Position numbers and translations under genes: made by a program | The notes under the pieces: model-generated | What the model saw: only the letters and a program-made list of their open reading frames with translations | Told to the model about the DNA's origin: nothing | The model's database searches: none | Shown: positions 1 through 8,478 of the stretch, one piece after another | Numbering within the stretch: the first letter of the stretch is position 1 | Layout: each line of letters opens with the position of its first letter | Assembly: GCA_964406035.1 (NCBI GenBank) | Contig: CAYOQB010000100.1 | Coordinates: forward strand, 1 to 20,460 | From: JAIEPW01 sp964406035 | GTDB taxonomy: Bacteria > Acidobacteriota > Terriglobia > Bryobacterales > Bryobacteraceae | Direction of reading: 5' to 3' | DNA length: 20,460 nucleotides

Positions 1-202
1 GGCGCAGAAGCGCGTGGAGGCGGAACAGAAACGCTATGAACTGGGCGCCACCACCATCTTCTTCGTGCTGGCCGCGCAGACCGACCTGACCACGGCGGAG
101 TCGAACCTGGTCCGCGAAACCGTCAACTTCCGGCGCAACCTGCTGCAGCTTTACCAGCGCACCGGGCAGCTTCTGGACGAGCGCGGGATCGTCGTCCAGT
201 AA
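1..202 (+). CDS. TolC-family outer-membrane efflux protein, C-terminal fragment
   Basis: Only the last 66 codons are visible (frame beginning at base 2, stop TAA at 200-202); the start lies left of the window. The fragment reads as a long amphipathic helix, with AEQKRYELGATT, then AAQTDLTTAESNLV, then LLQLYQRTGQLLDERGI. This is the usual C-terminal helical repeat of TolC/OEP outer-membrane factors: a helix packed with Ala, Gln and Glu, a Tyr-x-x-Gly turn, and an 'L..Y...TG.LL...GI' ending. Family members form the trimeric outer-membrane duct of tripartite efflux pumps or type I secretion. The inner-membrane pump and adaptor would be expected upstream. The first ATG-like codon seen (GTG 14) is internal and not a real start. 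The family call is good; the exported substrate cannot be judged. Confidence 0.82.
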   Translation, partial: AQKRVEAEQKRYELGATTIFFVLAAQTDLTTAESNLVRETVNFRRNLLQLYQRTGQLLDERGIVVQ

Positions 203-210
203 CGAAACAC

Positions 211-219
211 TGCTAGACT
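211..219 (+). promoter_or_regulatory. Possible extended -10 element for mutL
   Basis: TGC followed by TAGACT (214-219) matches an extended -10 (TGnTAnnnT) and lies in the short gap after the efflux stop. Initiation about 7 nt later would fall at the left arm of the 226-255 hairpin. No good -35 is visible, as is common for extended -10 promoters. The call is made from the pattern only. Confidence 0.3.
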
Positions 220-225
220 GATCGG

Positions 226-255
226 GAGCGGGCGGCCTTCACCGGCCGCCCGTTC
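226..255 (+). terminator. Strong GC hairpin between efflux gene and mutL
   Basis: Bases 226-237 pair with 244-255 around a 6-nt loop (TTCACC). The core arms GGGCGGCC/GGCCGCCC are perfect and extend to 12 bp with one G-T wobble. It sits 24 nt after the efflux stop and 7 nt before the mutL ATG. No T-run follows, so it is not a classic intrinsic terminator. It may terminate or protect the efflux transcript. If the TGcTAGACT box just before it is a promoter, it would instead be the 5' end of the mutL mRNA. Confidence 0.5.
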
Positions 256-262
256 GCGTCTC

Positions 263-2161
263 ATGGGCCGCATCCGCATTCTTTCCGACGTTGTCGCCAA
301 CAAGATCGCCGCGGGCGAAGTGGTGGAACGTCCCTCCAGCGTAGTAAAAGAGCTGCTCGAGAACTCGCTCGATGCGGGCGCGACCGACATCCGCGTCGAG
401 GCGGAATCCGGGGGACGGCGCTTGATCCGCGTCGCTGACGACGGCTGCGGCATGATTCGCGACGACGCGATGCTTGCCTTCGAGCGGCATGCCACCTCCA
501 AGCTCGCCGATGTCAAGGACCTGGAGGTCATCTCCACGCTGGGATTCCGGGGGGAGGCGCTGCCGTCCATCGCCTCAGTCTCCCGGCTGGTGCTGGAGAC
601 CGGCTCCGCGGACGAGAGCGCGGGCACGCGAATCGAGATCGCCGGCGGCAAGCTGCTGAAGGTGGATGACCTGGCATGGCCCGGCGGCACCGCCATCGCC
701 GTGCGCGACCTGTTCTTCAACGTGCCTGCGCGCAAGAAGTTCCTGCGCAGCGACCAGACCGAGCTCGCGCACATCGCCAGCCTGGTGACGCACTATTCGC
801 TCGCGCACCCTACCAAGAGCTTCCAACTCACGCATGAGCGGCGGGAACTGCTCAGCGTGACCCCGGTGGAGACCGCGCGCGAGCGCGTCTATCAGGTGTT
901 CGGAAGCCGCGTCGTGGAGGAGCTGGTGGAGCTGCCGGGAACCGAGCGGACCATCCAGATTCCAACGCAGAACGAGCCGGAGGAGCGCGTGTTCCTGCTG
1001 CGCGGATTCGTATCCGGACCGCAGACGCAGAAGCTGAACCGCAATTCGATCTTCCTGTTCGTGAACGGGCGATTGATTCGCGACAAGCTGCTGATGCACG
1101 CCCTGACCTCGGCGTATCACAACCTGACGCCGCCCGGCACCTATCCGTTCGCGCTGCTGTTTCTGGATTGCGACGCCGAGGAGGTGGACGTGAATGTGCA
1201 TCCCTCGAAGACGGAGGTCCGCTTCCGCCACGGCAGCGTGGTGCATGACTTCGTGCGGGATGCGATCCGGGAGGCGCTGATCGCCCGGCGTCCGGTACCC
1301 TCGCTGTCGCCCGCGCTGCCGCAGCCCGGCGCGGAGTTGCCGTACTCGGAGTTCACGCAGCGCATGGAGGAGCAGCGTTTCGAAAGCGGCTTCGCTCCCC
1401 CGCGCAACGTCCTGGAATCGCTGCCGGAATTCGAGTTGCGCCGCATCCCGCCGCCTCCGCCGCGATTCGACTTCTCCGGCGAGGCGATCCCGCTGGCGGA
1501 GCCGGGCTTGCGGCTGCCTGTTCCAGACACGCATGGCGCGCTGCCGGAAGGCGCCTACGCGCCCGAAACCGGCAGCCTGGATGCGCTGCGGGATCTGCGG
1601 CCGCTCGGCCAGATCCACGACAGCTTCATCGTGGCGGCGGGACGCGATGGGCTTTGGATTATCGATCAGCACGTTGCGCACGAGCGGATCCTGTTCGAGC
1701 AGGTCCTTCGCAAGCGCGGCAAACAGGCGGAGTCCCAGCGGCTGCTGATGCCGATGATTATCGAACTCACGGCATCGCAGCAGATCGAGTTCGCGCGGAT
1801 CGCGGAGGAGCTGAACGCCACCGGGTTCGAGACCGAGCCGTTCGGCCACCGCACCATCGCCATTCAGGCCGCGCCGGCGGGGCTTCCGCAAGGGGAGATC
1901 GAGAAGGCGCTGTTCGAGATCCTGGAAACCGCGGAGCGCGAGCTGCGGAAAGCTTCCGTGGAGGACGTGCGGCGAAGCATCGCCGCGTCCATCGCCTGCC
2001 GCGCCGCCATCAAGATCAACATGCGGCTGGAGCCGAAGAAGATCGAGTGGCTGCTTCAGGAACTGGCTCGATGCGAAGCGCCGATGAGCTGCCCGCACGG
2101 AAGGCCGATCGCGCTGCGGTACGCGACGCGGGAGATCCTGCGCAGCTTTCACCGGATCTAA
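263..2161 (+). CDS. mutL: DNA mismatch repair protein MutL (endonuclease type)
   Basis: 632 aa, full-length for the family. The N-terminal GHKL ATPase shows all its boxes: NKIAAGEVVERP (13-24) with KELLENSLDAGAT (29-41), DDGCGM (59-64), and ERHATSKL followed by GFRGEAL (94-100). The transducer domain ends with FVNGRLIRDK and VDVNVHPSKTEVRF. A Pro-rich linker (about residues 345-440) joins the C-terminal dimerisation domain. That domain carries DQHVAHERILFE (468-479), an ACR box (SIACRAAIK) and CPHGRP (610-615), the metal-binding set of MutL proteins that nick DNA. This predicts methyl-independent mismatch repair, in which MutL coupled to MutS makes the strand incision and MutH is not needed. 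The fourth residue of the DQHA box is Val, a mild change; the acidic residues are kept. The start is the first ATG, and only this start includes the conserved N-terminus. The 3' end shares 4 nt with the facing gene. Confidence 0.97.
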   Translation: MGRIRILSDVVANKIAAGEVVERPSSVVKELLENSLDAGATDIRVEAESGGRRLIRVADDGCGMIRDDAMLAFERHATSKLADVKDLEVISTLGFRGEALPSIASVSRLVLETGSADESAGTRIEIAGGKLLKVDDLAWPGGTAIAVRDLFFNVPARKKFLRSDQTELAHIASLVTHYSLAHPTKSFQLTHERRELLSVTPVETARERVYQVFGSRVVEELVELPGTERTIQIPTQNEPEERVFLLRGFVSGPQTQKLNRNSIFLFVNGRLIRDKLLMHALTSAYHNLTPPGTYPFALLFLDCDAEEVDVNVHPSKTEVRFRHGSVVHDFVRDAIREALIARRPVPSLSPALPQPGAELPYSEFTQRMEEQRFESGFAPPRNVLESLPEFELRRIPPPPPRFDFSGEAIPLAEPGLRLPVPDTHGALPEGAYAPETGSLDALRDLRPLGQIHDSFIVAAGRDGLWIIDQHVAHERILFEQVLRKRGKQAESQRLLMPMIIELTASQQIEFARIAEELNATGFETEPFGHRTIAIQAAPAGLPQGEIEKALFEILETAERELRKASVEDVRRSIAASIACRAAIKINMRLEPKKIEWLLQELARCEAPMSCPHGRPIALRYATREILRSFHRI

Positions 2162-2604
2162 GCTGCCGGGTACAGCGCGTAAAGTTGGGCCAGATACGCG
2201 CCCTCCGGCGCCAGGACCGGCGCGAGAATGCGGCGGTAATCGGCGCCTTCGAACGTATCCAGCGTTGCCCAAGCCTCGGCCAATGCCGGTGATTCCAGAA
2301 CCTGCACCGGCACCTCCGGGCCCGCGGGATCCCAGATAAGGCCGGCAAATCCGAGCGCCGCGCCCCAGCCGCGCTGCGCGAGCTCGCCGTGAACCACGCC
2401 CGATCGCCACTGCCCTTGCAGATGCGCGATCCGGTGGTGGTTAGGCCTGCCGGGGGCAAGGCTTCCGTAGACCGCGAGCCGCTGGAGCGCGGGTTCCAGC
2501 CAGGCTTCGAGTCCGGCCGCGGTCAGGGTGGCCTCAGCCTGCTCACGGTCGCCGGCGTTCCACAGCCGCGCAACCGTGTTCAGCGTGTCCAGGGTCCCGT
2601 CCAT
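2158..2604 (-). CDS. Gamma-glutamylcyclotransferase-like (AIG2/GGCT fold) protein
   Basis: 148 aa, cytoplasmic, no signal peptide. VYGSLAPGRPNHH (45-57) is the substrate-loop signature of the GGCT/AIG2-like fold. LDTFEGADYRR (115-125) carries the conserved acid (E119 by pattern) that acts as the catalytic glutamate in these enzymes. Proven members convert gamma-glutamyl amino acids or gamma-glutamyl amines to 5-oxoproline plus the free amine; which substrate applies here is unknown. About 35 residues precede the fold, slightly long for the family. The start is ATG 2604, the only good one. The open frame continues upstream into the permease gene but has no homologous look there. It lies 35 nt after the permease stop on the same strand and is probably the last gene of the receptor-permease operon. 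Its TAG and the mutL TAA share the tetranucleotide CTAA. Confidence 0.78.
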   Translation of the reverse strand: MDGTLDTLNTVARLWNAGDREQAEATLTAAGLEAWLEPALQRLAVYGSLAPGRPNHHRIAHLQGQWRSGVVHGELAQRGWGAALGFAGLIWDPAGPEVPVQVLESPALAEAWATLDTFEGADYRRILAPVLAPEGAYLAQLYALYPAA

Positions 2605-2639
2605 GATCCACAGGCTAGCGCAGTGGTCAAGTGGCGGCG

Positions 2640-5063
2640 CTAATCGCCGCGCAGCGTGATGGCGGGATTCACGCGCGAGGCGCGGACCGCCGGAATCCAG
2701 GATGCCGCCAGGATCACGGCGGCAATCGGCACAACCGCACCCGCATAAGTCAAGGGGTCGGCCGCGGGCACCGACCGGAGCGCCGAGCGAGTCAGCGCGC
2801 CGAGCGCCACCGCGGCGCCCAGGCCCAGCGCAAGGCCGCAGGCGCCGGCCCATGCCGCGCGCCGCACCACCATGCCTCGCACGTCGCCCGCCGTCGCGCC
2901 CAGGGCCATTCGGATTCCGATCTCGCGTGTCCGGCGGCCCACCAGGTACGCCATCACTCCATAGATGCCGATTCCGGCCAGCGCCAGGGCCACGGCGGCG
3001 AAAATCAGCAGCAGCGATCGGGAAAGCCGCAATTGCCACACACCGTTCAGAATGCGCTGCTCATACGTGCTCATGTCGAAGATCGATTGCTCGGAATCGA
3101 TTGCCAGCATCCGATCGGCGGCGCGCCGGCGGTACTCGGAAGGCGGCAGAGTGGTGCGGGCCAGCAGGTATTGATTCGCGGTTGGATCCTGGCGGAAGGG
3201 AACATACATCTCCAGGCCCGGCTCGCCGTCGAGTTGCGCGTGCCGGACACTGCCGGCGATTCCGACGACCGTGCGGAGAGCGCCGGGCCTTCGCGCGGCG
3301 GGATCGTAGCGCAGCCGCTTGCCGATTGCGTTCTCGCCAGGCCACAAGCGGCTCGCCAGCCGTTCGCTGATGATCGCCACTGGCTCCGACGCGGGCCCGT
3401 CGAACCTCGTGAAGGCGCGGCCCGCCAGCAGGGGAATGCGCATCAGCTCGAAGTAGCCCTCGCTGATCTGCTGATAGATAACGTAGGGATTCCGCAACGC
3501 CTCCTGGGACGACTGCCCCTCCACTTGCACGTGCGCTGGCGTGAACTCCTCCTGCCTTGCGAGAGGCGGATTGGGAGCCAGGGCCGCCCCTTGCACGCCA
3601 GGCAGCGCGGATAGCGATTCGAGCGCCTGTTCGTAGTAGCGGGTGATGCGCTCCCCGCCGTACCGCCGCCATCCCAGCGCCACCCGGAACGTCTCCACAT
3701 TTTCCGCGTCAAAACCCTTCTGCTGCGATTGCAGGTTGACGAAGCCGCGGATCAGGAGGCCCGCGCCGGACAACAGCACCACCGCCAGGGCGACCTCGGC
3801 CACGATCATCAGGTCGCGGAGGCGCTGCGCCGCCACACCCGATGTGCCTCCGCGCCCGCCCTCGCGCAACATCGCCGAGAGGGAGCCGCGCATCAGATGC
3901 AGCGCGGGAGTCATGCCGCTCACCAGCCCGGCGAAGACGGCGATCGCGAAGGTGAAGGCGAGCGCCGCGCTGTCCAGCTCCACCCGCATCCACTGTGGAA
4001 TCTGCGCACCCACGATTGCCCGCAGCAGTTTCATCCACCACCAGGAGAGCCCCAGCCCGGCGACCCCGGAGAACAGAGCCAGCAGGATACTCTCCGCCAG
4101 CAGCTCGCCGATCACGTGCCGGCGCCCGGCGCCGATCGCGATCTTGACGCTGATTTCCTGCTCGCGAGCCAGGGCCTCCGAGAGCAGCAGATTCATCACG
4201 TTGACGCAGGCGATTAGGAGCACGGCGGCCACGGCCCCGAGCAGCAGCAGGAGATAGGGGCGTACTTCGCCGGAGTAAACCTGCCGGAAGGGTTGGCACT
4301 GGAAGCTCAGGCCGCCGTTGGTGTCCGGATGCGCTTCGGCGAGGCGAGCGCTCAGCGCTGTCAACTCCGCCTGCAAGCGGTGCGCGTCGTAGGGGCGCTT
4401 CACCCGCGCCACCGCGATGACATTCCGGCTGTCGCGCTTGTCGTAGGAGGTGAAGCCGCCGATGGAGCGGTAAACCTCAATCCCGTGCGGGAAGTCCAGC
4501 CCGGGGGCAGCAACGCCGTGGATTACGTAACCGGGAGCATGGTCCAGCGTGATGGTCCTGCCCAGGACCTCGCGCTGGCCGCCGAACGCGCGCAACCAGA
4601 CCTCATGGCTGAGAATCACCCGGAAGTCACGCTCGCGATTGCTGTGCTCCGGCCACGGTCCGCCCAGGGCCAGGGGGACTCCGAGGACCTCCATCAAGTT
4701 CCCAGTGGTCAGGATGGCGCGCCATTCCTCCGGACGCCCATTGCCGGTGCCGCTATAGTTGTAGCCGCCCGCGCCTCCGGTGTGCGCCGCGACGGCTTCG
4801 AGCACCGGTATCTGCTCCCGGATGTCGAGCACCTCGCGCATCGACAGCTTGCCCCGCTGGCCGCCGCGCACGCTGTGAATCTCTACCAGTTGATCCGGAT
4901 CGCGAAACGGGAAGGGCCGCAGCAGCAGCGCGTGGACGAAGCTGAAGATCGCGGTGTTCGCTCCGATGGCCAGGGAAAGCGTGACGATCACCGAAAGCGA
5001 AAGCCCCGGCTGGCGGATGATCCGCCGCATGGCATAGCGAAGGTTTCTGGCGTCGAAGTTCAT
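2640..5063 (-). CDS. ADOP-type duplicated FtsX/MacB-like permease
   Basis: 807 aa, with two tandem MacB-periplasmic plus FtsX modules. The N-terminal hallmark is MRRIIRQPGLSLSVIVTLSL (12-31), running into the first membrane segment (about 21-48) and LRPFPFRDPDQLVEI. Further membrane segments lie near 268-294, 322-345, 366-388 and 417-438, and three more in the last 120 residues (LLLIFAAVALALAGIGIYGV; AGACGLALGLGAAVALGAL; AVVPIAAVILAASWI). This eight-helix duplicated layout defines the acidobacterial duplicated orphan permease group, which resembles MacB without its ATPase domain. No Walker motifs are present. The role is inferred to be mechanotransmission or export of an envelope substrate, using an ATPase encoded elsewhere. 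The ATG follows the receptor stop after 2 nt with no visible Shine-Dalgarno sequence, so translation is probably by reinitiation. Confidence 0.9.
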   Translation of the reverse strand: MNFDARNLRYAMRRIIRQPGLSLSVIVTLSLAIGANTAIFSFVHALLLRPFPFRDPDQLVEIHSVRGGQRGKLSMREVLDIREQIPVLEAVAAHTGGAGGYNYSGTGNGRPEEWRAILTTGNLMEVLGVPLALGGPWPEHSNRERDFRVILSHEVWLRAFGGQREVLGRTITLDHAPGYVIHGVAAPGLDFPHGIEVYRSIGGFTSYDKRDSRNVIAVARVKRPYDAHRLQAELTALSARLAEAHPDTNGGLSFQCQPFRQVYSGEVRPYLLLLLGAVAAVLLIACVNVMNLLLSEALAREQEISVKIAIGAGRRHVIGELLAESILLALFSGVAGLGLSWWWMKLLRAIVGAQIPQWMRVELDSAALAFTFAIAVFAGLVSGMTPALHLMRGSLSAMLREGGRGGTSGVAAQRLRDLMIVAEVALAVVLLSGAGLLIRGFVNLQSQQKGFDAENVETFRVALGWRRYGGERITRYYEQALESLSALPGVQGAALAPNPPLARQEEFTPAHVQVEGQSSQEALRNPYVIYQQISEGYFELMRIPLLAGRAFTRFDGPASEPVAIISERLASRLWPGENAIGKRLRYDPAARRPGALRTVVGIAGSVRHAQLDGEPGLEMYVPFRQDPTANQYLLARTTLPPSEYRRRAADRMLAIDSEQSIFDMSTYEQRILNGVWQLRLSRSLLLIFAAVALALAGIGIYGVMAYLVGRRTREIGIRMALGATAGDVRGMVVRRAAWAGACGLALGLGAAVALGALTRSALRSVPAADPLTYAGAVVPIAAVILAASWIPAVRASRVNPAITLRGD

Positions 5064-5065
5064 GT

Positions 5066-8000
5066 TCAGAATTGCAGCTTCAAGCCAAACTGGATCTGGC
5101 GCGGCGTCGCGGCCAGGGCGCTGCCCGAGATCTGACCGAAAAAGGCGGAGCTCAGGTTGGATTGCGGAGGCCGGAAATTGGCCCGGTTGAAGACGTTGAA
5201 CACGTTCGCGTCAAAGTGCAGTGCCGCCCGCTCCCCGATGGCGAATCGCTTCATCAGCGACACATCAAAGCTGACGAAGGACGGACCCCGGAATGCCCCC
5301 CGGCTGACCGGGGCAAATGGGTCGGTTACGTCCGCCGGCACTCCCAGCAGCGTCCGCGCCTGCGCCTGAGGCAGCAGCCACTGCGTCCGGTCCGCCCCGG
5401 AGCCGCTGTAGAGCTCGCTGAGGGAGCGTCCCAACAAGGCGGGCCGGTCGTTGAATGCGCCATCGTCATTCACGTCCTGTCCCAGGGTCACGTCGAACGT
5501 GTTGCCGGACCGGATGCTCGCCAGTCCGGAGACGGACCAGCCGCCCAGCAACGCGCGGTTCTTAAACAGCGGAAGCTCCCACGCGTAGCTGGCCGCCAGG
5601 ATGTGCGGGGCGTCGTTTTCCGAGATTCCGTATTCGCTGTCCAGGGGCCGCGGGATCGTACGGCCGGTTTGGAACCCCGGCGCGGCGCTGGCCCCGGTAT
5701 TGATGACGGTGGGAACCACGCCGAAGATCGTGTCCGTGGAAGTGATGTCCCGGTAGCGGGAGTAGGTGTAAGCCGCGCTGAAGGCGACTCCTCCCGCCAT
5801 CCGCCTGCGGCCGTGAATCTGCAAGGCGTGATAGTCGGAGTGTCCGCCGTTGCCGAGAATCCGCTGATCCGAGAAACGCGGATCGGGCCGCTGACCCTGC
5901 GGGTAGGCGCCCGCGAAGTTCGGATCCTCGGTGAGGAGCAACCCCCGGCCCTTCGCACCCACGTAGGCCGCATTCACGGACGTGCTCTGCCCCAGCCGCT
6001 GCTCGAAGCTGATGTTCCACCGGTACACCGTCGGATTTCGTAACTCCGGATTCACCGCGAACACCACCGGCACGCGGGGGTTCAACGGAATCGGATCGCG
6101 GGGACGGAAGGGCACGTTGATGGCGTTGCCGGTGACGGCGAATGGTACGTTGCGGGCCACCTCGGAGATCACCAGTTGGTAAAGCCGGTCGTTGTACATC
6201 CCGAACGCGCCGCGGAGCACCCGGCTGTCGCGTCCGCCGATGTTCCAGGCGAATCCAACTCGCGGTTGGAAGTTGTTGAAGTCCGGGTTGTAAAACGGAC
6301 GGTCCGGCCCAATAGGCGCCATCTCGTTCGCCGCCCGTCCGAACGCGAACGGGCTGACATTGTCGACAATCCGCCCGTCCCGGGTTGCATAAAGATTCGA
6401 GAGCGCGTTGTTGGACTCGCCATAGACACCGAAGTAGCTGTATCGCAGGCCCCCGTTCAGCGTCAGGTCACGGCGGAGCCGCCAGTCGGCCTGGACGAAA
6501 TACTCCTGCTGCTGGGATCGCCAGCCGCGGAGCGGTGTGGCGGGGCCGCCGCTTGCGCCGAACACCGTCACCGTGGCCACCGCAGCCGTAGCCTCGGCGG
6601 AGGCGGGCGAAGAGCCCAGCAGACCGTTCGGCCCCACCAGCCCGTTGAACTGGTAGGCCGGCCTGGGGAAACTCCGGTTGATGAAGTTCACCGCGATCCC
6701 CCGCACATCGAAGCCCGCGCGGATGGTTGCTTTCCCCGTCGTCCAGCTATACTGGCCGGCCGCCTGCGGCGTCGACTGAGCGTCCAGAGCGGAAAAGGGC
6801 GCGAGCTGGGGGAGGCTGAAGCCCGCGGTTCCCGTCGCGCTCAGGGCAACCCCGAACTCACCGATCCCCAGTTCGCTGAAGTCGTCGCGCATGATGTTGT
6901 TGGTGGAGCGGCGCAAGTATGCGCCGCGAATCTCGACGGTCTGCCGCGGGCTAAGAATCCAGACGGCCTGCAGCGTCGGCGACCGGAACTCACCCGGCGT
7001 ACGTACGTTGGTGCCGGGCAGGCCGAAGTTCGTGGTATCGAAGCGGTAGTCCGCCTGCGCGTAACGGAACGACAGCGTCAGTTTCTCGCCCAGCCGGTGA
7101 TCCGTCCGCACCAGGAAGGCGTTCTGGCGGAAATCTCGTGTGGAGGAGCGGCTCACCTGCGCCGTCGCCGCTTCTCCGTTCGCCAGATCGCCGTCGAACA
7201 GCGGGCTCGGGAACCCCGCCGCGATGGCTGCGTTCCGGTCGGCGGCGGGGAACGGCCGCGCGATGGCGCCCGCCGGCAGGCCCGAGCGTGGCACCAGGTC
7301 GCGATCGAAATAGTAGGCCCGAGCCAGACGCCCCAGCTCGCCCGGGAAGAGGTTCACCAGATCGGCGGTGGGCAGGACCGGAGATCCGGTCTGCTCCAGG
7401 CGCTGGCGGAAGCCCTCGTAGTTGGCGAAGAAGAAATGCCGGTTGCGGCGAATGGGTCCGCCCAGCGTCCCGCCGAAGAGATTCTGCCGGAAGGGCGGGG
7501 TTTTCGCGCGGCCCGAGCTGTCGAAGTACGGACCATAGTTGAAGAAGTCGCGGGCATCCAGAGCGCTGTTGCGCAGATATTCGTACGCGGAGCCGTGCCA
7601 TTCGTTGGATCCGGACCGGGTCACCGCGTTTACCTGCGCCCCGGATCCGCGGCCGAAGGAGGCATCCGCGTTGGAGGTGATGACGCGAAATTCCTGCAAT
7701 GCCTCCGTCGAGATCACGTTCGGCTGCTGGCGGAACGAAGCCCCCAGCGCGAGGCCGGCGGTCTCCCGCTCGTCGTTCAGGCTGACGCCATCCATGACGT
7801 AGTTGTTGGCGGATTCGCGCGTGCCGGACGAGGACGCGTTCGAATTGGGATTGTTCGCCCGGAAGTTCGACATGCCCGGCGCGAGGAAGATGAGCTTCTG
7901 AAAGTCCTTGCCGTTGAGCGGTAAATTGCGGATCCCCCTGCCGTCCACCAGCAGCGAAACCTCCGCTGTCTGGCTCTGCACCACTGCCGCGTCGGCGCGG

Positions 8001-8341
8001 ACGGTCACCGTCGTATTCACGTCTCCCACGGTCAGTGCGATGGTGGTCGACGCCGCCTGGTTCACCGCCAGTTCCAGTCCCTCCTGCTCGAAACGGCGGA
8101 ATCCGGTCTTCTCCGCGGTGATTCGGTACGAGCCGGGGATCAGCCGCGGGAAGGTGAAGGCACCTTCGCTGGAAGAGGTTGTGGCGGTTCGCGAACCGCT
8201 GGCGGTGTGCGTTGCTTCCACCTGCGCCTGTCCCACGCCCGCGCCGGAGGGGTCGAGCACCCTGCCGCTGAGCGCGGAGTGAATGGCGGTTTGCGCGGTG
8301 ACGGAGGGCAGCGCGAGCGCCGCCACGAGGAGAATTCGCAT
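5066..8341 (-). CDS. Oar-like TonB-dependent receptor with N-terminal carboxypeptidase-regulatory domain
   Basis: 1091 aa outer-membrane protein. Residues 1-16 form a signal peptide (MRILLVAALALPSVTA, cleavage before Gln17). A carboxypeptidase-regulatory-like beta-sandwich follows (about 22-105; SGRVLDPSGAGV, then GAFTFPRLIPGSYRITAEKTGF). A plug-type domain spans about 115-250, with LVDGRGIRNLPLNGKDFQKL and the Oar signature GAQVNAVTRSGSNEWHGSAY (235-254) followed by YLRNSALDARDFF. The rest is a long beta-barrel that ends in aromatic Phe (FGLKLQF). No clear TonB box is seen. Relatives such as Myxococcus Oar are involved in adhesion, signal export or uptake of large substrates; acidobacteria hold many copies with unknown ligands. 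The start ATG 8341 gives the signal peptide directly. A TACATT box lies 6 nt before it, and two palindromic operator-like sites lie at 8456-8493. It heads a probable operon with the permease and the GGCT-like gene. Confidence 0.9.
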   Translation of the reverse strand: MRILLVAALALPSVTAQTAIHSALSGRVLDPSGAGVGQAQVEATHTASGSRTATTSSSEGAFTFPRLIPGSYRITAEKTGFRRFEQEGLELAVNQAASTTIALTVGDVNTTVTVRADAAVVQSQTAEVSLLVDGRGIRNLPLNGKDFQKLIFLAPGMSNFRANNPNSNASSSGTRESANNYVMDGVSLNDERETAGLALGASFRQQPNVISTEALQEFRVITSNADASFGRGSGAQVNAVTRSGSNEWHGSAYEYLRNSALDARDFFNYGPYFDSSGRAKTPPFRQNLFGGTLGGPIRRNRHFFFANYEGFRQRLEQTGSPVLPTADLVNLFPGELGRLARAYYFDRDLVPRSGLPAGAIARPFPAADRNAAIAAGFPSPLFDGDLANGEAATAQVSRSSTRDFRQNAFLVRTDHRLGEKLTLSFRYAQADYRFDTTNFGLPGTNVRTPGEFRSPTLQAVWILSPRQTVEIRGAYLRRSTNNIMRDDFSELGIGEFGVALSATGTAGFSLPQLAPFSALDAQSTPQAAGQYSWTTGKATIRAGFDVRGIAVNFINRSFPRPAYQFNGLVGPNGLLGSSPASAEATAAVATVTVFGASGGPATPLRGWRSQQQEYFVQADWRLRRDLTLNGGLRYSYFGVYGESNNALSNLYATRDGRIVDNVSPFAFGRAANEMAPIGPDRPFYNPDFNNFQPRVGFAWNIGGRDSRVLRGAFGMYNDRLYQLVISEVARNVPFAVTGNAINVPFRPRDPIPLNPRVPVVFAVNPELRNPTVYRWNISFEQRLGQSTSVNAAYVGAKGRGLLLTEDPNFAGAYPQGQRPDPRFSDQRILGNGGHSDYHALQIHGRRRMAGGVAFSAAYTYSRYRDITSTDTIFGVVPTVINTGASAAPGFQTGRTIPRPLDSEYGISENDAPHILAASYAWELPLFKNRALLGGWSVSGLASIRSGNTFDVTLGQDVNDDGAFNDRPALLGRSLSELYSGSGADRTQWLLPQAQARTLLGVPADVTDPFAPVSRGAFRGPSFVSFDVSLMKRFAIGERAALHFDANVFNVFNRANFRPPQSNLSSAFFGQISGSALAATPRQIQFGLKLQF

Positions 8342-8347
8342 TCCCGG

Positions 8348-8353
8348 AATGTA
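8348..8353 (-). promoter_or_regulatory. Possible leaderless -10 box of the TonB-dependent receptor gene
   Basis: On the minus strand TACATT is followed by 6 nt (CCGGGA) and then the ATG at 8341. Normal -10-to-start-site spacing would place initiation at or next to the A of the ATG. No convincing Shine-Dalgarno sequence is present. The alternative is a promoter further upstream at the palindromes. Pattern evidence only. Confidence 0.3.
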
Positions 8354-8455
8354 AGCCCCGCGGCAGCGGGAGTCGACAGGAAGTACGCAGGCGGATGCAA
8401 ACGTCCCCTGCGCGGGCGATTGCAGACCGCGCGCGGGGAGGCCGTGCGGTTGATG

Positions 8456-8470
8456 GTTGACTCAGTCAAC
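8456..8470. promoter_or_regulatory. Palindromic operator-like site 1 (GTTGACTCAGTCAAC)
   Basis: This is a perfect 15-bp palindrome with 7-bp arms and one central base. It can also be read as TTGAC-nnn-GTCAA or GTTGA-N5-TCAAC. An extra half-site GTTGA lies just left at 8449-8453, in direct repeat 7 bp away. It sits 115-130 bp upstream of the receptor start. The geometry is that of a dimeric helix-turn-helix repressor site. GTTGA-N5-TCAAC resembles the MexR (MarR family) operator, which makes a MarR-type regulator one candidate, but no regulator gene is in the window. Confidence 0.6.
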
Positions 8471-8478
8471 TATCGATG

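Noticed and set aside
575..2410. 611-aa open frame antisense to mutL, and similar long antisense frames at 14634-16502, 17775-19613, 6176-7924 and 16648-18087
   Set aside because: They lie opposite genes with complete conserved motifs, are rich in Arg, Ala, Gly and His as expected from antisense GC-rich codons, and show no domain motif.
2605..3039. N-terminal extension of the GGCT-like frame (293 aa version)
   Set aside because: It is antisense-phase noise within the permease gene on the same strand; the GGCT motifs start after ATG 2604.
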